Counted from the stretch's first letter, positions 1 through 9,760 are shown. The stretch: DNA of 64,000 nt from Gammaproteobacteria bacterium (GCA_024229935.1 JAAERX010000002.1:1-64000), one strand, 5' to 3'. Numbers and translations are program-made. Notes: generated from the letters alone by a model not told the origin.

Positions 1-646
1 CCAGCTTGTCTTTATCCAACCCACCATCAGCCTTCCTTACTCCATATTTAGCTGTGCCTATCTGGAAAACAATGTCTGCTCCTCCCTCCAGGTGATAGGG
101 TGACAAACCACCCTCCCCGGTATTGACCCAGCAGCCAGCAGCCTTCGCGCCACGGGATAACGCCAGTACTGCAGGTTTGGAGATGGCACCAAAACTCATA
201 CCTGAAACATGAAAAAAACGCCGCGTTGAATAGGGGTATTTGCAATCGGGTCCAATGGTATAGGTCTTGGCAGGTTCAGCATCCTCTCCCAAAGTTGGGT
301 ATGCCGTATTAGCAAAAATAACCGTGCCCACTTTACGAAGGTCACGGGTTGAACCAAATGCCACTGTAGTATCTATACCTTTAGCCGCACGATAACACCA
401 GTTTCTTTCTGCCCGGTTAAAGGGCATCTCCTCACGATCCTGGGAAAAAAAATACTGGCGAAAGAACTCACCCAGATGCTCAAACATATAACGAAAACGA
501 CCAACTACAGGGAAATTACGGCGGATTGCATGCTTTGCCTGGGTTACATCAATGATATAAATGACCACAAGCCACAAAACCCCCATGCCCACTACAAACA
601 CAAACAGGTAGGCAAACAAACTAAGGACCTTGGCAACTACTATCAT
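1..646 (-). CDS. FMN-binding glutamate synthase family protein (C-terminus truncated by window edge)
   Basis: Reverse complement read by eye: MIVVAKVLSLFAYLFVFVVGMGVLWLVVIYIIDVTQAKHAIRRNFPVVGRFRYMFEHLGEFFRQYFF...FFHVSGMSFGAISKPAVLALSRGAKAAGCWVNTGEGGLSPYH; the GAIS...ALSRGA...NTGEGG motif is typical of the GltB-like FMN domain. ORF runs off position 1. Confidence 0.85.
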   Translation of the reverse strand, partial: MIVVAKVLSLFAYLFVFVVGMGVLWLVVIYIIDVTQAKHAIRRNFPVVGRFRYMFEHLGEFFRQYFFSQDREEMPFNRAERNWCYRAAKGIDTTVAFGSTRDLRKVGTVIFANTAYPTLGEDAEPAKTYTIGPDCKYPYSTRRFFHVSGMSFGAISKPAVLALSRGAKAAGCWVNTGEGGLSPYHLEGGADIVFQIGTAKYGVRKADGGLDKDKL

Positions 647-772
647 GCGCTTTTACCCGGGTATTCTGATTATCAAAGGTATATAACTGTGACCATACCG
701 TGACTAAAGAATTTGTGAAACCAGACCGCATTGCGGCTGGAAGCATAACCAGCCAGCGTGTAACCTAAAGGT

Positions 773-1141
773 ATGCTAAAAATACTTTATATACTGGTGT
801 GCACGGCCCTTCTTACCGCTTGTGCCAACCCTGATACAGCGGGCCCAGCACCGACCCTAGCAACGGATCAGAACCCTGAAGCTATTGCCCGCCGTCTTAT
901 TGCTGAGGACACCGGTGCCGCACCTGAAGACATCATTATTTTATCTGTAAATGCAGTCAAATTCTCAGACTCAAGCCTGGACTGCCCCAAGCCTGATATG
1001 GCCTATTTACAGGTCATCACGCCCGGTCACAAAGTTATAGCCAGTACAGCAACAGATAGCACTAGGCTTCTGGATGTAAGACTGTCTGACCACTATGGTT
1101 TTATCTGTAAACCCCAAGGGAAATCTCTACCTGCCCGTTAA
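773..1141 (+). CDS. hypothetical lipoprotein
   Basis: Signal peptide with lipobox (LLTAC); 122 aa ORF. Confidence 0.6.
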   Translation: MLKILYILVCTALLTACANPDTAGPAPTLATDQNPEAIARRLIAEDTGAAPEDIIILSVNAVKFSDSSLDCPKPDMAYLQVITPGHKVIASTATDSTRLLDVRLSDHYGFICKPQGKSLPAR

Positions 1142-1143
1142 AG

Positions 1144-1854
1144 CTACCTGCTACCGGATGCTCTGCGCTTACCTCGGCGCTTGCGTACCTGCCTGAAAGT
1201 AATAGTGCGCCAGAAGCGACGCAATATTCGTAAGATATGCTCTATAACGCTAGGCTGATACCAGCGCTGATCTTCTGCTGAGATGGCCGCAAAATCCCTG
1301 TCATACTTCACCTTGACCCAGGCATTGAAATCAAAACGTACAACAAGGGGAAACATGATGCGATCAACCCAATTGCCATCACGCATCACTGCGATACCAA
1401 AATCAATAACATATGGCTGTTCATGCTGATCAACGAGCACATTATCCTTGCGCTTCAAATCACCGTGCGCCACACCAGCCGCATGAAAATCACTAATAAC
1501 TTTATGCAGCTTCTTATAAAAAGCCTGGCGGTCCTGCAGATCATACCGCCCTTCTTTCAATGACCGAGCATCAACAAATTCCAGCACAAGGTAGCGGTTA
1601 TCAATAAAGCCCGGGGAATGAGGTACACCGTCTACATCCTTCAATAGTGCATAGGCCCGTGCTTCCCGGCGTAACATCAGCCGATGGAACCAGCCCAGGA
1701 AAAAGCCACCAGCTGCTTCCTTTACAACCAGTCGGACATCACCGTCTTTATAGAGATAGGCTGACCCCTGGTAGCCAGAACTCATCAGGGCTGCATTACG
1801 CTGCTTAGCATCAGCAAGAAAATAGCGTAAAGCCCCTAGTAATGAATCATCCAT
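1144..1854 (-). CDS. RIO1/LPS-kinase-like protein kinase family
   Basis: Kinase-like motifs HGDLKRKDNVLV and PYVIDFGIAV. Confidence 0.65.
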   Translation of the reverse strand: MDDSLLGALRYFLADAKQRNAALMSSGYQGSAYLYKDGDVRLVVKEAAGGFFLGWFHRLMLRREARAYALLKDVDGVPHSPGFIDNRYLVLEFVDARSLKEGRYDLQDRQAFYKKLHKVISDFHAAGVAHGDLKRKDNVLVDQHEQPYVIDFGIAVMRDGNWVDRIMFPLVVRFDFNAWVKVKYDRDFAAISAEDQRWYQPSVIEHILRILRRFWRTITFRQVRKRRGKRRASGSR

Positions 1855-1892
1855 AGCAAATGAATTGTTTAAAGAATCAAACCTCTGATTTA

Positions 1893-2567
1893 CTAATCAA
1901 TAAGTATTGTTATTGCAGGGCTGGCAAGCAACTCCCGCCACATCCACCAGAGCCAGAAAAAAGAATAGACAACAATCACAGGCTCCCAGTTCTGTTTCAG
2001 GCTTTTCATAAATGACCAGCCGGTCGCCTCACTTGAGGTAAACGTCAGGCTACGTGGGAACAGCGCGGGTGTCTGACTACTCCAGTCCAACCATGGGTCA
2101 CCAAAAATTCCATGCAGCTTATTGTCTTCATAGGAAATCGTTGGTGGATACCAAAAAAACAAAAAGAATGCGCCCACCGCCCATGACCACCAGTAGCCGT
2201 TAGCAATACAAAAACCGATTAACATCAGAATATTGCCGGTATAAAGCGGATGGCGGACCATTGCATAGGGCCCGGTAGTGGCAAGTTCCTTATTCTTGAC
2301 TACAAAGCCTGATGCCCACAAGCGCACCAGAATCCCTAAAGTAGCCACCCCTGCCCCTACCCAGAACAGCGGCTCTGAAGGCGCTGCCCAGAAAGCAAAC
2401 ACGGGGATCAGGAGTATACCGATCGCCTGCCGCGAAAATTCGTGATAACGCATTTCCCGAATAATGCCGGCAATACCGCCGAGTTCAGGCATATCCTTGG
2501 TTCTTCTTCCCATGTGTTCTCTGTCCGCTTCGAGTAGGCGGCAAATTCTACCAGTTATAAGCCACAA
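1893..2567 (-). CDS. isoprenylcysteine carboxyl methyltransferase-like (ICMT/PEMT) membrane methyltransferase
   Basis: GPYAMVRHPLYTGNILMLIGF motif and several TM segments; start may be internal. Confidence 0.7.
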   Translation of the reverse strand: MWLITGRICRLLEADREHMGRRTKDMPELGGIAGIIREMRYHEFSRQAIGILLIPVFAFWAAPSEPLFWVGAGVATLGILVRLWASGFVVKNKELATTGPYAMVRHPLYTGNILMLIGFCIANGYWWSWAVGAFFLFFWYPPTISYEDNKLHGIFGDPWLDWSSQTPALFPRSLTFTSSEATGWSFMKSLKQNWEPVIVVYSFFWLWWMWRELLASPAITILID

Positions 2568-2658
2568 GGATATCTGTTAAACAAGTGATTCCCCTATCCG
2601 CATAGGTCACTGGTGATGCTACAATCGCGTCCGCATCAATCGATGTATTGCCCTAAAT

Positions 2659-2735
<77 letters not shown>

Positions 2736-2879
2736 TTCTTTTCAACAAGTTACGCGAAAACCACTCCCCCCTCTTTCGCAAAAAGTTGAATTACTACACA
2801 AATCACGCACACTAAACTCCCAGAGACACTGACAGCACTGGTGATGCAGCAGCAACACTTTGTATGTTTGTGGCACTCT

Positions 2880-2918
2880 GAATTTTCGGTCACCGATAGA
2901 AAGAATTTTCGGTAACCG
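2880..2918. repeat. pair of 16-bp direct repeats upstream of integrase fragment
   Basis: GAATTTTCGGTCACCG (2880-2895) and GAATTTTCGGTAACCG (2903-2918), one mismatch, 23-bp spacing. Confidence 0.7.
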
Positions 2919-2990
2919 TAAAAAAGGCCCAGCAGGTTGCACCCTGACTGAGCCTGAATTACCACTCACGTAGGTTTAGGAGTCTCGCAA

Positions 2991-3296
2991 GTGGCAACGA
3001 TACGAACCATAGAGGGAAAGCGCGGAATCGTCTACCGCGCCATCATTCGTAAGCGTGGCCAGAACCTGTCACGTACCTTCTCCACCAAATCCAATGCCCG
3101 TCGCTGGGCAGCGAAAACTGAAGCTGAAATTGAAAGCGGCATGGATGAAGCTGCTTACACCATCATTCGTGCCTGGTTGCTGGGCCGCCAGAGTGATGAA
3201 GATCAGGCGTACATGATTCGTGAACAATTTATCTCCGGGCGAATTAGCCTGGAACAGGCAGTTACCGCTTGGCTGCTGCTGAGTCATTTCACATAA
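2991..3296 (+). pseudogene. tyrosine-recombinase N-terminal (arm-binding) domain fragment with novel C-terminus
   Basis: GTG start; MATIRTIEGKRGIVYRAIIRKRGQNLSRTFSTKSNARRWAAKTEAEIESG matches phage integrase N-terminal domain pattern; no catalytic domain follows. Confidence 0.65.
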
Positions 3297-3513
3297 TCCT
3301 CAGCGTGCCAGTGCACCTATAAGTATTTACCGCTATCTAATTGCGCCGCAGCACTATATATCCTCACTGGCAGGGAATGGCATTTACTAGTAAGTGCATG
3401 ACCACGAGTCACGTATTAGTCATTGTGACAATAAACAGTCGACGGGGTTGAGGGGCCCATGGTGTGAGGATGCCGACGTCGGCGTACAAATATAATTACG
3501 CGGGGAAAACCAT

Positions 3514-4029
3514 ATGAAACTATTTATAGCACTCTGTACTGCGTGTCTTTTTACGGCCACTACGGCCCATTCTGCATCCGTTGAGTGGACATTAGACCAA
3601 CCCTTAACCTGGTCGGCCGCCGGTTCGCTCTCTGGGTCGTTTTTGTATGATGCAGACACCGACGCCTTTGATTTAACCAATCTCGAATTTACTTGCTACC
3701 AGATATGCCCAGGCATGCCTACTCGGAGTCCATGGTGGCCGGTGCCGGGTGGCAATGGTAATTTTCTCTCCGGTGCCTTTTTCGAAGACCCCTGGGCCTA
3801 TGTCTCAGTCACGCTAAACTTTAGCGATAGTCTCGCCTCTTACGTTGACGGGGGCACGGTAGCGATTGACACCGCCTACGTACAAAATATGTACGGTGGC
3901 AGTACTCACTCGCTGTTCTCCCCCCCGAATACGGTATCGGCCTCAGTGGTACCGGTCCCTGCGGCTGCCTGGCTATTCGGCTCTGCGTTAGCCGGGTTAG
4001 GCTGGATGAGACGCCGTAAGACCGTCTAA
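3514..4029 (+). CDS. secreted protein with PEP-CTERM/VPxPA-type sorting signal
   Basis: N-terminal signal peptide; C-terminal VPVPAAAWLFGSALAGLGWMRRRKTV (VPxPA, TM helix, basic tail). Confidence 0.75.
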   Translation: MKLFIALCTACLFTATTAHSASVEWTLDQPLTWSAAGSLSGSFLYDADTDAFDLTNLEFTCYQICPGMPTRSPWWPVPGGNGNFLSGAFFEDPWAYVSVTLNFSDSLASYVDGGTVAIDTAYVQNMYGGSTHSLFSPPNTVSASVVPVPAAAWLFGSALAGLGWMRRRKTV

Positions 4030-4049
4030 GTTACTGCATCCGGACTTAC

Positions 4050-4079
4050 AAAAAGCCCCGCCCAGTGCGGGGTTTTTTT
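4050..4079 (+). terminator. rho-independent terminator
   Basis: AAAAAGCCCCGCCCAGTGCGGGGTTTTTTT hairpin plus T tract after 3514..4029. Confidence 0.85.
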
Positions 4080-4149
4080 GTCGCTTAGCTAACCCGCCCT
4101 GTGCCCATCCCAACCAACGCCGCACGTACTGCCCAAGCAAATCCAGCCC

Positions 4150-4341
4150 TTACGGGCTGCGTTGCTCCTGCTCATAAAGCCGGGCAGCTTTTACAAAAAA
4201 ATTCTTTAACGTGGCATCAGCAACCCTGATTCCGGTCCGGCTGAGCCGGTAACCAAGAAAATCAAAACCCCGCTCTATGCGTCCGATACATGTCTTGTCC
4301 GGGTGCTGTTTCAGGCTCAGAGCCGCAAGATGCTGGTTCAC
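4150..4341 (-). pseudogene. C-terminal fragment of a reverse transcriptase (group II intron/retron-type)
   Basis: LSLKQHPDKTCIGRIERGFDFLGYRLSRTGIRVADATLKNFFVKAARLYEQEQ; GFDFLGY is a hallmark of the RT region after the catalytic core; upstream RT core absent. Confidence 0.65.
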
Positions 4342-4347
4342 CTTTTA

Positions 4348-6357
4348 TCAGAAGCTTGCTCTAAAGCCAGCATGCAACGAACGTCCCGGCAATGGTGCAT
4401 AGGCTGCAAGAAAAGACGTACTCTTGCGCGCAGTTTCATCAGCCAAATTAGTGCCGCGCAAGAACAACTGCCAGTCGCTGCGTGCAAAATCCAGGTTATA
4501 GGTGAAGCTCATATTCACCATCGTGTAGTCATTCGTCTGGAATGAGCTAATGTCACTCTGCTTTGCATTGTAAATAGTATCTAAACCTATCTTCCACGAT
4601 TCAGGCCCAATCACAAAGTTTGCCCCCAGTCGCCACGGCGGAATACGCGGTAACTTGCTACCATCTTTCAGTTCCGCTTTGACGAAATCACCGAACAAAC
4701 GCAGATTCGGTGCAAGGGATGTTGATTCCCACAAAGGGAAACTCAGCGCACCCTCGGCACCATAAAAATCAGCATCTGCCTGCGTGTAAACAGCCTCCGG
4801 CAAGTCATCAATTACGACACCTGTTAGGTCCTGATAAATGTAGTCTGCAATATCGTAGTAAAATACCGAAACATCCCACTGTAATTGACCTGCAGTGCGC
4901 ACCAAACCAAGTTCAATATTAAGTGAGTCTTCAGTGGTTACGCGTCCACCCGACACTGCTAACAAACCAACTTCATATTGTCGGGTAGCTATATGGGCAC
5001 CATCTGAATACAGCTCTTCAGTGCTGGGGTTTCGCTGGGTGTACGACAGGTTTACTGTAAAATCATTTTCACCTGGAATATCAAAGTCCACGCCGCCAGC
5101 CAATGAAAATGCAATTTTGTCGTAGTCCTCAAATACTGCGTTTGTGTGCTCAAGCGGTTCAGCACGTGCGCCCAGGCTCATTCCACCCCATTCAAACTCA
5201 CGTTCCTCAGCGATAAACAGTCCAAGACCCTTCGTTTTAGTCGGTGCTATAAAGGCCTCCTCTCCTTCGGCCGAAAAGTCCCGGTAATCCAGTTGCAGCC
5301 CTAGCGCACCGTCAAAACCCGCTATCTGATTGTGCACGGCTTCCACTCGTGCCTGCCACTGGTCGTTGTCAAAGGTCGTAGCAACTTCACCTGATGGCTC
5401 AATCTCTTTGTGTTGGTAACTATTGGTAGCAAACGCAAATTTCACAGCTTTGAAGCCATCACTTTGCAGACTATATTCACTCCGAATATCAAGCCGTGTT
5501 TGATCCATGTCGAGGAAAGCCCCCTCGAATACCACAGGGTCGCCGCCACCCTCATCTTCCTCCGGACCGGGTAAGCCATATTTACTCTTGAACCCGCTTA
5601 TCGATGCCCCCAGAAAACCACGATCTCCTACCCACGAAATACCGACAGAGTAGCCATCCGAATCACTGTAGCTGTTGGGCAGTGTGCCCGATACTTCATC
5701 GACAGATCGCTCAGCTGGGTCCGCAGTTGCAAATCCTGGGATATCTAGATTCTCCGTTTTACGGTCGAAGCCATCTATATGCCATGCAAAGTTGCCCATG
5801 CCGCCATCCAACCGACCAACAATGGCGCGTTCCTCAGCTGCTGTATCACCGCGTACCTCGACACCTGCGGACAGCGGCCTTTCTGCCACATCCTTGGGGA
5901 TCTTGCTATCGGTGACATTCACGATTCCACCCGCTGCACTACTTCCGTACAACAAGCTTATCGGGCCTCGGATTATCTCGACTTTATCAGCCAACAACAT
6001 TTCGATGGCAACTGCATGATCAGGGCTCAGGGCAGATGCATCCAGTGCTGAGGTCCTGTCAGTTAGCATCAGTACGCGTGAACCGCTCAGGCCTCGAATG
6101 ATGGGGCGGCTGGCCGCAGGGCCAAAGTAGCTACTGCTAATGCCCGGTTCATTCGCTAGGGTTTCTCCCAACGTGGGCGCATTTTTCAGCAGCAGTTCCT
6201 CACTGGTAAGCACTTGTGTGGGCTGCAGTACATCACCAAGCGGCACAGCCGTAACAGTTATCTCTTCGGGTTTTGTCTCTGGTTTAGCAGCTAATATTGT
6301 TGACAACGGAGTCGCAGCAACTAGCAAGCCAGCCGCAACTAATATGCGTGTGTTCAT
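4348..6357 (-). CDS. TonB-dependent outer membrane receptor, ZnuD-like
   Basis: Plug domain (TLGETLANEPGISSSYFGPAASRPIIRGLSGSRVLMLTD...VEIIRGPISLLYGSSAAGGIVNV) and C-terminal beta barrel ending ...LHAGFRASF. Confidence 0.85.
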   Translation of the reverse strand: MNTRILVAAGLLVAATPLSTILAAKPETKPEEITVTAVPLGDVLQPTQVLTSEELLLKNAPTLGETLANEPGISSSYFGPAASRPIIRGLSGSRVLMLTDRTSALDASALSPDHAVAIEMLLADKVEIIRGPISLLYGSSAAGGIVNVTDSKIPKDVAERPLSAGVEVRGDTAAEERAIVGRLDGGMGNFAWHIDGFDRKTENLDIPGFATADPAERSVDEVSGTLPNSYSDSDGYSVGISWVGDRGFLGASISGFKSKYGLPGPEEDEGGGDPVVFEGAFLDMDQTRLDIRSEYSLQSDGFKAVKFAFATNSYQHKEIEPSGEVATTFDNDQWQARVEAVHNQIAGFDGALGLQLDYRDFSAEGEEAFIAPTKTKGLGLFIAEEREFEWGGMSLGARAEPLEHTNAVFEDYDKIAFSLAGGVDFDIPGENDFTVNLSYTQRNPSTEELYSDGAHIATRQYEVGLLAVSGGRVTTEDSLNIELGLVRTAGQLQWDVSVFYYDIADYIYQDLTGVVIDDLPEAVYTQADADFYGAEGALSFPLWESTSLAPNLRLFGDFVKAELKDGSKLPRIPPWRLGANFVIGPESWKIGLDTIYNAKQSDISSFQTNDYTMVNMSFTYNLDFARSDWQLFLRGTNLADETARKSTSFLAAYAPLPGRSLHAGFRASF

Positions 6358-6447
6358 AATCTGTCTCTCTGTTCATATCAATAACAAGCCGCGCTCACTA
6401 GACCGAATTTGGCCAGTTACGTGCACGACGTTTGAAATATCAAAAAA

Positions 6448-6738
6448 TCAGAGAGCAGGAGGACCGCGCGAGCGAAGGGAAACTAATTGACGGCAAAGTA
6501 GGAGGGGTGTGATCGCGAATGCGATAAAAGAAAGCTCAATTAACGCCGTGCTGATACTGAGGATATTTGGTATTGCATCGCCAAGTTGGTGCTGGGCTAC
6601 GCAGATTTCACAAGCAATACCCTGTGTATGCTCATCTACTGCGCTATGAATATTTAGAACAACTTGCGCCAGCGCCAACAAGGCAAAAATAGTTACTGCC
6701 ATGGCGCGTAAACGCGAATTATTTAATATTCTTAACAT
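6448..6738 (-). CDS. small membrane protein, DUF2946-like
   Basis: MLRILNNSRLRAMAVTIFALLALAQVVLNIHSAVDEHTQGIACEICVAQHQLGDA...; CEIC motif and two TMs; start chosen at the internal ATG (6738). Confidence 0.5.
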   Translation of the reverse strand: MLRILNNSRLRAMAVTIFALLALAQVVLNIHSAVDEHTQGIACEICVAQHQLGDAIPNILSISTALIELSFIAFAITPLLLCRQLVSLRSRGPPAL

Positions 6739-7023
6739 GCAAATATTTATAACACATTTATCATGGCGAAGAATATTTTTCTCGCCACCTTCTACTGAAC
6801 AGCGGTTCATCTAAAAGTAATTTACCGTAGCATCGAGAGGCTGCCCAAGATGCCCGTATTCTCGCCGTGTCGGATGTGCTATCACGCATCAGCATCCTAA
6901 CGCCTTGCAACTGCGACGCGGAATTGCGTATATTTGCTCGTGATCACTCATAACATACTGTTTAAATTAATTATTTTAGGCGCATTACGATAACAGGAAA
7001 AGGCTGCAACGGATACGCGACTA

Positions 7024-7069
7024 ACTCATAATCCCTTGGTCGGAGGTTCAAGTCATCCCCGGGCCACCA
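7024..7069 (+). repeat. partial duplication of tRNA 3' half (candidate att site)
   Basis: ACTCATAATCCCTTGGTCGGAGGTTC (7024-7049) is identical to 2690-2715; imperfect similarity continues through GGGCCACCATTTCTTTCAAC...GGTTAC. Confidence 0.85.
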
Positions 7070-7171
7070 TTTCTTTCAACTGGTTACCAATTTTTTTCCG
7101 GCAATACAGCAATAGAATATTAGCTACTTACAGACCAGGCAACTTATCACTACAACTCATGAGACTTAACA

Positions 7172-8035
7172 ATGTCACTTTCTAATCACGCTTCAACTCG
7201 CCGTGGGCTACTCATAGGCGCAGCCAGTGCAGCACTTTATGCCACTCTACCCGGTGTTGCAGCTGCAGCAGCGCAACGCTCATTCATACCCAATTTTGCC
7301 GACCCTGTCGAAGCGCTACGAGCCCATGTCAAATTGGTGGGCAGCCTCGCTGAGGAAAGGGTGGTATCGTTTTATCGGCTGAATATTTATGCTGATCTTA
7401 ACGAAGGTAACTTCATACCACTGTATACATTAAACAACCTACTCATCGACAACTGGGTACCGAAAGGCAACAACAGTTTTCAAATGCTCAAATATGAAGC
7501 TGGTTACTACACAGCTATCGACAGTTATAAAGCTATTAAAACATTTAAGCACCCGCTAACCGGCAAGACAGCACCCGTGCAAAATTTCCTACTTGGGCCT
7601 GTGCCGCGTGGCTACGACAAAGACAAGTACACCGTGATGGGCTATAACCCCAATCCACTGCCGCTGGAAGTCATCGGTAACAGGGTATTTCTTGCAACAC
7701 AATCCATTGAGTCAGGGCCTAGCTTTACAGACCCTGAGAAAACCCGCTATACAAATTCATTTATGACCTATTCTGCCACGCTGGCAGACATGCAGAATCC
7801 AAATCTACCCTCGGCACCCGTTCATGCACAGCTTCAGAATAAGACTGAGTGGGCACCATGGATGCAAATGGGCGACCACCCGGGCGGTACGGTTGTGCGT
7901 GGTTACGGTAGCAAGGTGTCAGATCTTGATAGCTTGCCACCCGGTGTACTTGCGCAATTCAAGCAGCAAACGCCTGAGATTCTCGATATAGAAAACTGGA
8001 AGAGCTTTGTGTCCGAGGCCACACCACCCAGCTAA
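7172..8035 (+). CDS. DUF1838-family exported protein
   Basis: Signal peptide with RR (TRRGLLIGAASAALYATLPGVAAA); body resembles DUF1838 family. Confidence 0.6.
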   Translation: MSLSNHASTRRGLLIGAASAALYATLPGVAAAAAQRSFIPNFADPVEALRAHVKLVGSLAEERVVSFYRLNIYADLNEGNFIPLYTLNNLLIDNWVPKGNNSFQMLKYEAGYYTAIDSYKAIKTFKHPLTGKTAPVQNFLLGPVPRGYDKDKYTVMGYNPNPLPLEVIGNRVFLATQSIESGPSFTDPEKTRYTNSFMTYSATLADMQNPNLPSAPVHAQLQNKTEWAPWMQMGDHPGGTVVRGYGSKVSDLDSLPPGVLAQFKQQTPEILDIENWKSFVSEATPPS

Positions 8036-8210
8036 CAGACAGCCCTTATAAAAATAATTGGGGTCAGAGTAAAAACCAGCCTAGTCAATCAACTCAAAAG
8101 CATCGGGCGACGACATATTCTGCCTATATAGACCAAAATATTCACATCGGCTGAAGTTGCTCTATTTACCAGATTTATCTAAGCAAGGCTGCAGCATAAC
8201 CAGATAAACA

Positions 8211-9395
8211 CTAATGCAAATTTCTCAGCGCTTTATTTACCAGAAAGGTATTGTCCCAACTTGAATCAATCGGAGCGAGGCCCGTTGCCGGCCCCATCCG
8301 CACAATTACCAATTCTTCTGATGGCACCACAAAAACACGTTGCGCACCAAAACCAGAAGTGTAAAAAACATCTTCAGTAATAAAAGGTTCTGAACGTTGA
8401 TATCCTTTGCTGTGTTGTCCCCATGGGTTCAGTTCAGCAGGATCATTCAACCAGATCTGATAACCATACCAATCACTAGTTGGTGCAGGCGTAACCATAC
8501 GGTCGATAAATTCCGTCGCAACAATGCGCTTACCGTTAACCGCTCCACGCTCAAGCAGCAGCATTCCAAACTTCACCCAGTCCATAGTGGACGCAAACAG
8601 ACAGCAACTAGTGTGTGCCTTGCCACCCTTGGCATCCAGCCATAATTCAGCGTCATCAGCGCCCATAGGGACCCAGACTTTCTCACTCAGGTAACTTGCA
8701 TAGGGCTTACCGGCAGCACGCTCAACAATGAGCCCCAGCAACTCACTATTAATGTTGTTGTACTGCCATTTTTCCCCTGCTTCCCACTCTTTAGGCATGC
8801 CTAATAATATAGGTGTGACATCCGTACCAAACAGCCAGAGGAAATCATTAGAGAAGGGATTAATTGAAAAAGGTGGTGAATATAGCCCACTGGACATGAA
8901 CATCAGTTGCTCTATGGGAATAGCACCACGTGGGTCATCCTGCCATTCTGTAATATATGTGCCGATCGGGTCATTGACCGAAGCAATACTGCCATCTTCT
9001 ATCGCTGCCTGAATAAGGATAGGCAAAATGCTTTTATGCATCGACTGAGATTGGGTTAGACGGGTTCTGCTCCAGCCCTCAGCATACCATTCCATTTGTA
9101 CAATACCTTTATGCACAACAATCAAGCTATAAGAATTATATTTGGCTGCATAGTTACGCATGACAACTAATGCTTCAGCCTTAATAGTCCGGTTATCCGG
9201 ATCAGCTAATGGCAGGACATAGCTGCCATCACCCAATACCGATACTCTTGGCGCAAACACCGTGAAATCACCATCATCGGAAATAAACATATCTACAAAA
9301 CGCGTGGCAACAACAGGGCTCGTAAAGTTCAACACGAGCAACACACCAACCGGTAATACCAGTAAAACAAGCACTGCAAAAAGTAATTTACGCAT
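8211..9395 (-). CDS. serine hydrolase (class C beta-lactamase/6-aminohexanoate-dimer hydrolase-like)
   Basis: SMHKS (SxxK) motif, YNNINSELLGLIVERAAGKPY; start moved to MRKLLFAVLVLLVLP. Confidence 0.8.
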   Translation of the reverse strand: MRKLLFAVLVLLVLPVGVLLVLNFTSPVVATRFVDMFISDDGDFTVFAPRVSVLGDGSYVLPLADPDNRTIKAEALVVMRNYAAKYNSYSLIVVHKGIVQMEWYAEGWSRTRLTQSQSMHKSILPILIQAAIEDGSIASVNDPIGTYITEWQDDPRGAIPIEQLMFMSSGLYSPPFSINPFSNDFLWLFGTDVTPILLGMPKEWEAGEKWQYNNINSELLGLIVERAAGKPYASYLSEKVWVPMGADDAELWLDAKGGKAHTSCCLFASTMDWVKFGMLLLERGAVNGKRIVATEFIDRMVTPAPTSDWYGYQIWLNDPAELNPWGQHSKGYQRSEPFITEDVFYTSGFGAQRVFVVPSEELVIVRMGPATGLAPIDSSWDNTFLVNKALRNLH

Positions 9396-9760
9396 AAAAT
9401 ATCGCGGCAATGAACAAAACACCAGACAGCGTAATAGTAGCAATGCGAATATTCTTGTTATTCATCTGCTCCCTCCAGGTAGCTTCTTATACAAGCAATT
9501 TATTATACCTACACGATACCTGCCTAAATAATAATGATCAGCAGAAAAAATGCCTGGTTTCAGGCTTAACAAGCTAGCTCTGCTTAAAATAACTGAGGGT
9601 CATATACACAACTGCATCACCGTATCTATCTGGCTAGATCTGGCCCAAAACCCAAAAAAAAATAAGGTATATAAATACCTCACCTGCAGGGCCTCCAGGT
9701 AAAACCTGACCATCCACTTATACATCCATCAAGGCAGCAAGCCAATCAATACCTGCAATT

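Noticed and set aside
2742-2969. Minus-strand ORFs just downstream of the tRNA
   Set aside because: Two overlapping frames with no motif support, across the direct repeats and putative att region.
4150-4341. Active retron or diversity-generating retroelement
   Set aside because: Only an RT C-terminal stub; no RT core (YADD motif), msr/msd or template/variable repeat pair identified.
4303-6490. Multiple plus-strand ORFs across the TonB receptor gene
   Set aside because: Antisense to a strong family match; shadow ORFs.
7021-7070. Second tRNA gene
   Set aside because: Only the anticodon-to-acceptor 3' half is present, with substitutions; no 5' half, so treated as an att-like remnant.
8056-8078. 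TTGGGGTCAGAGTAAAA motif as a mobile-element end
   Set aside because: Such strings are often seen near REP-associated transposases, but no transposase or inverted partner was visible nearby.
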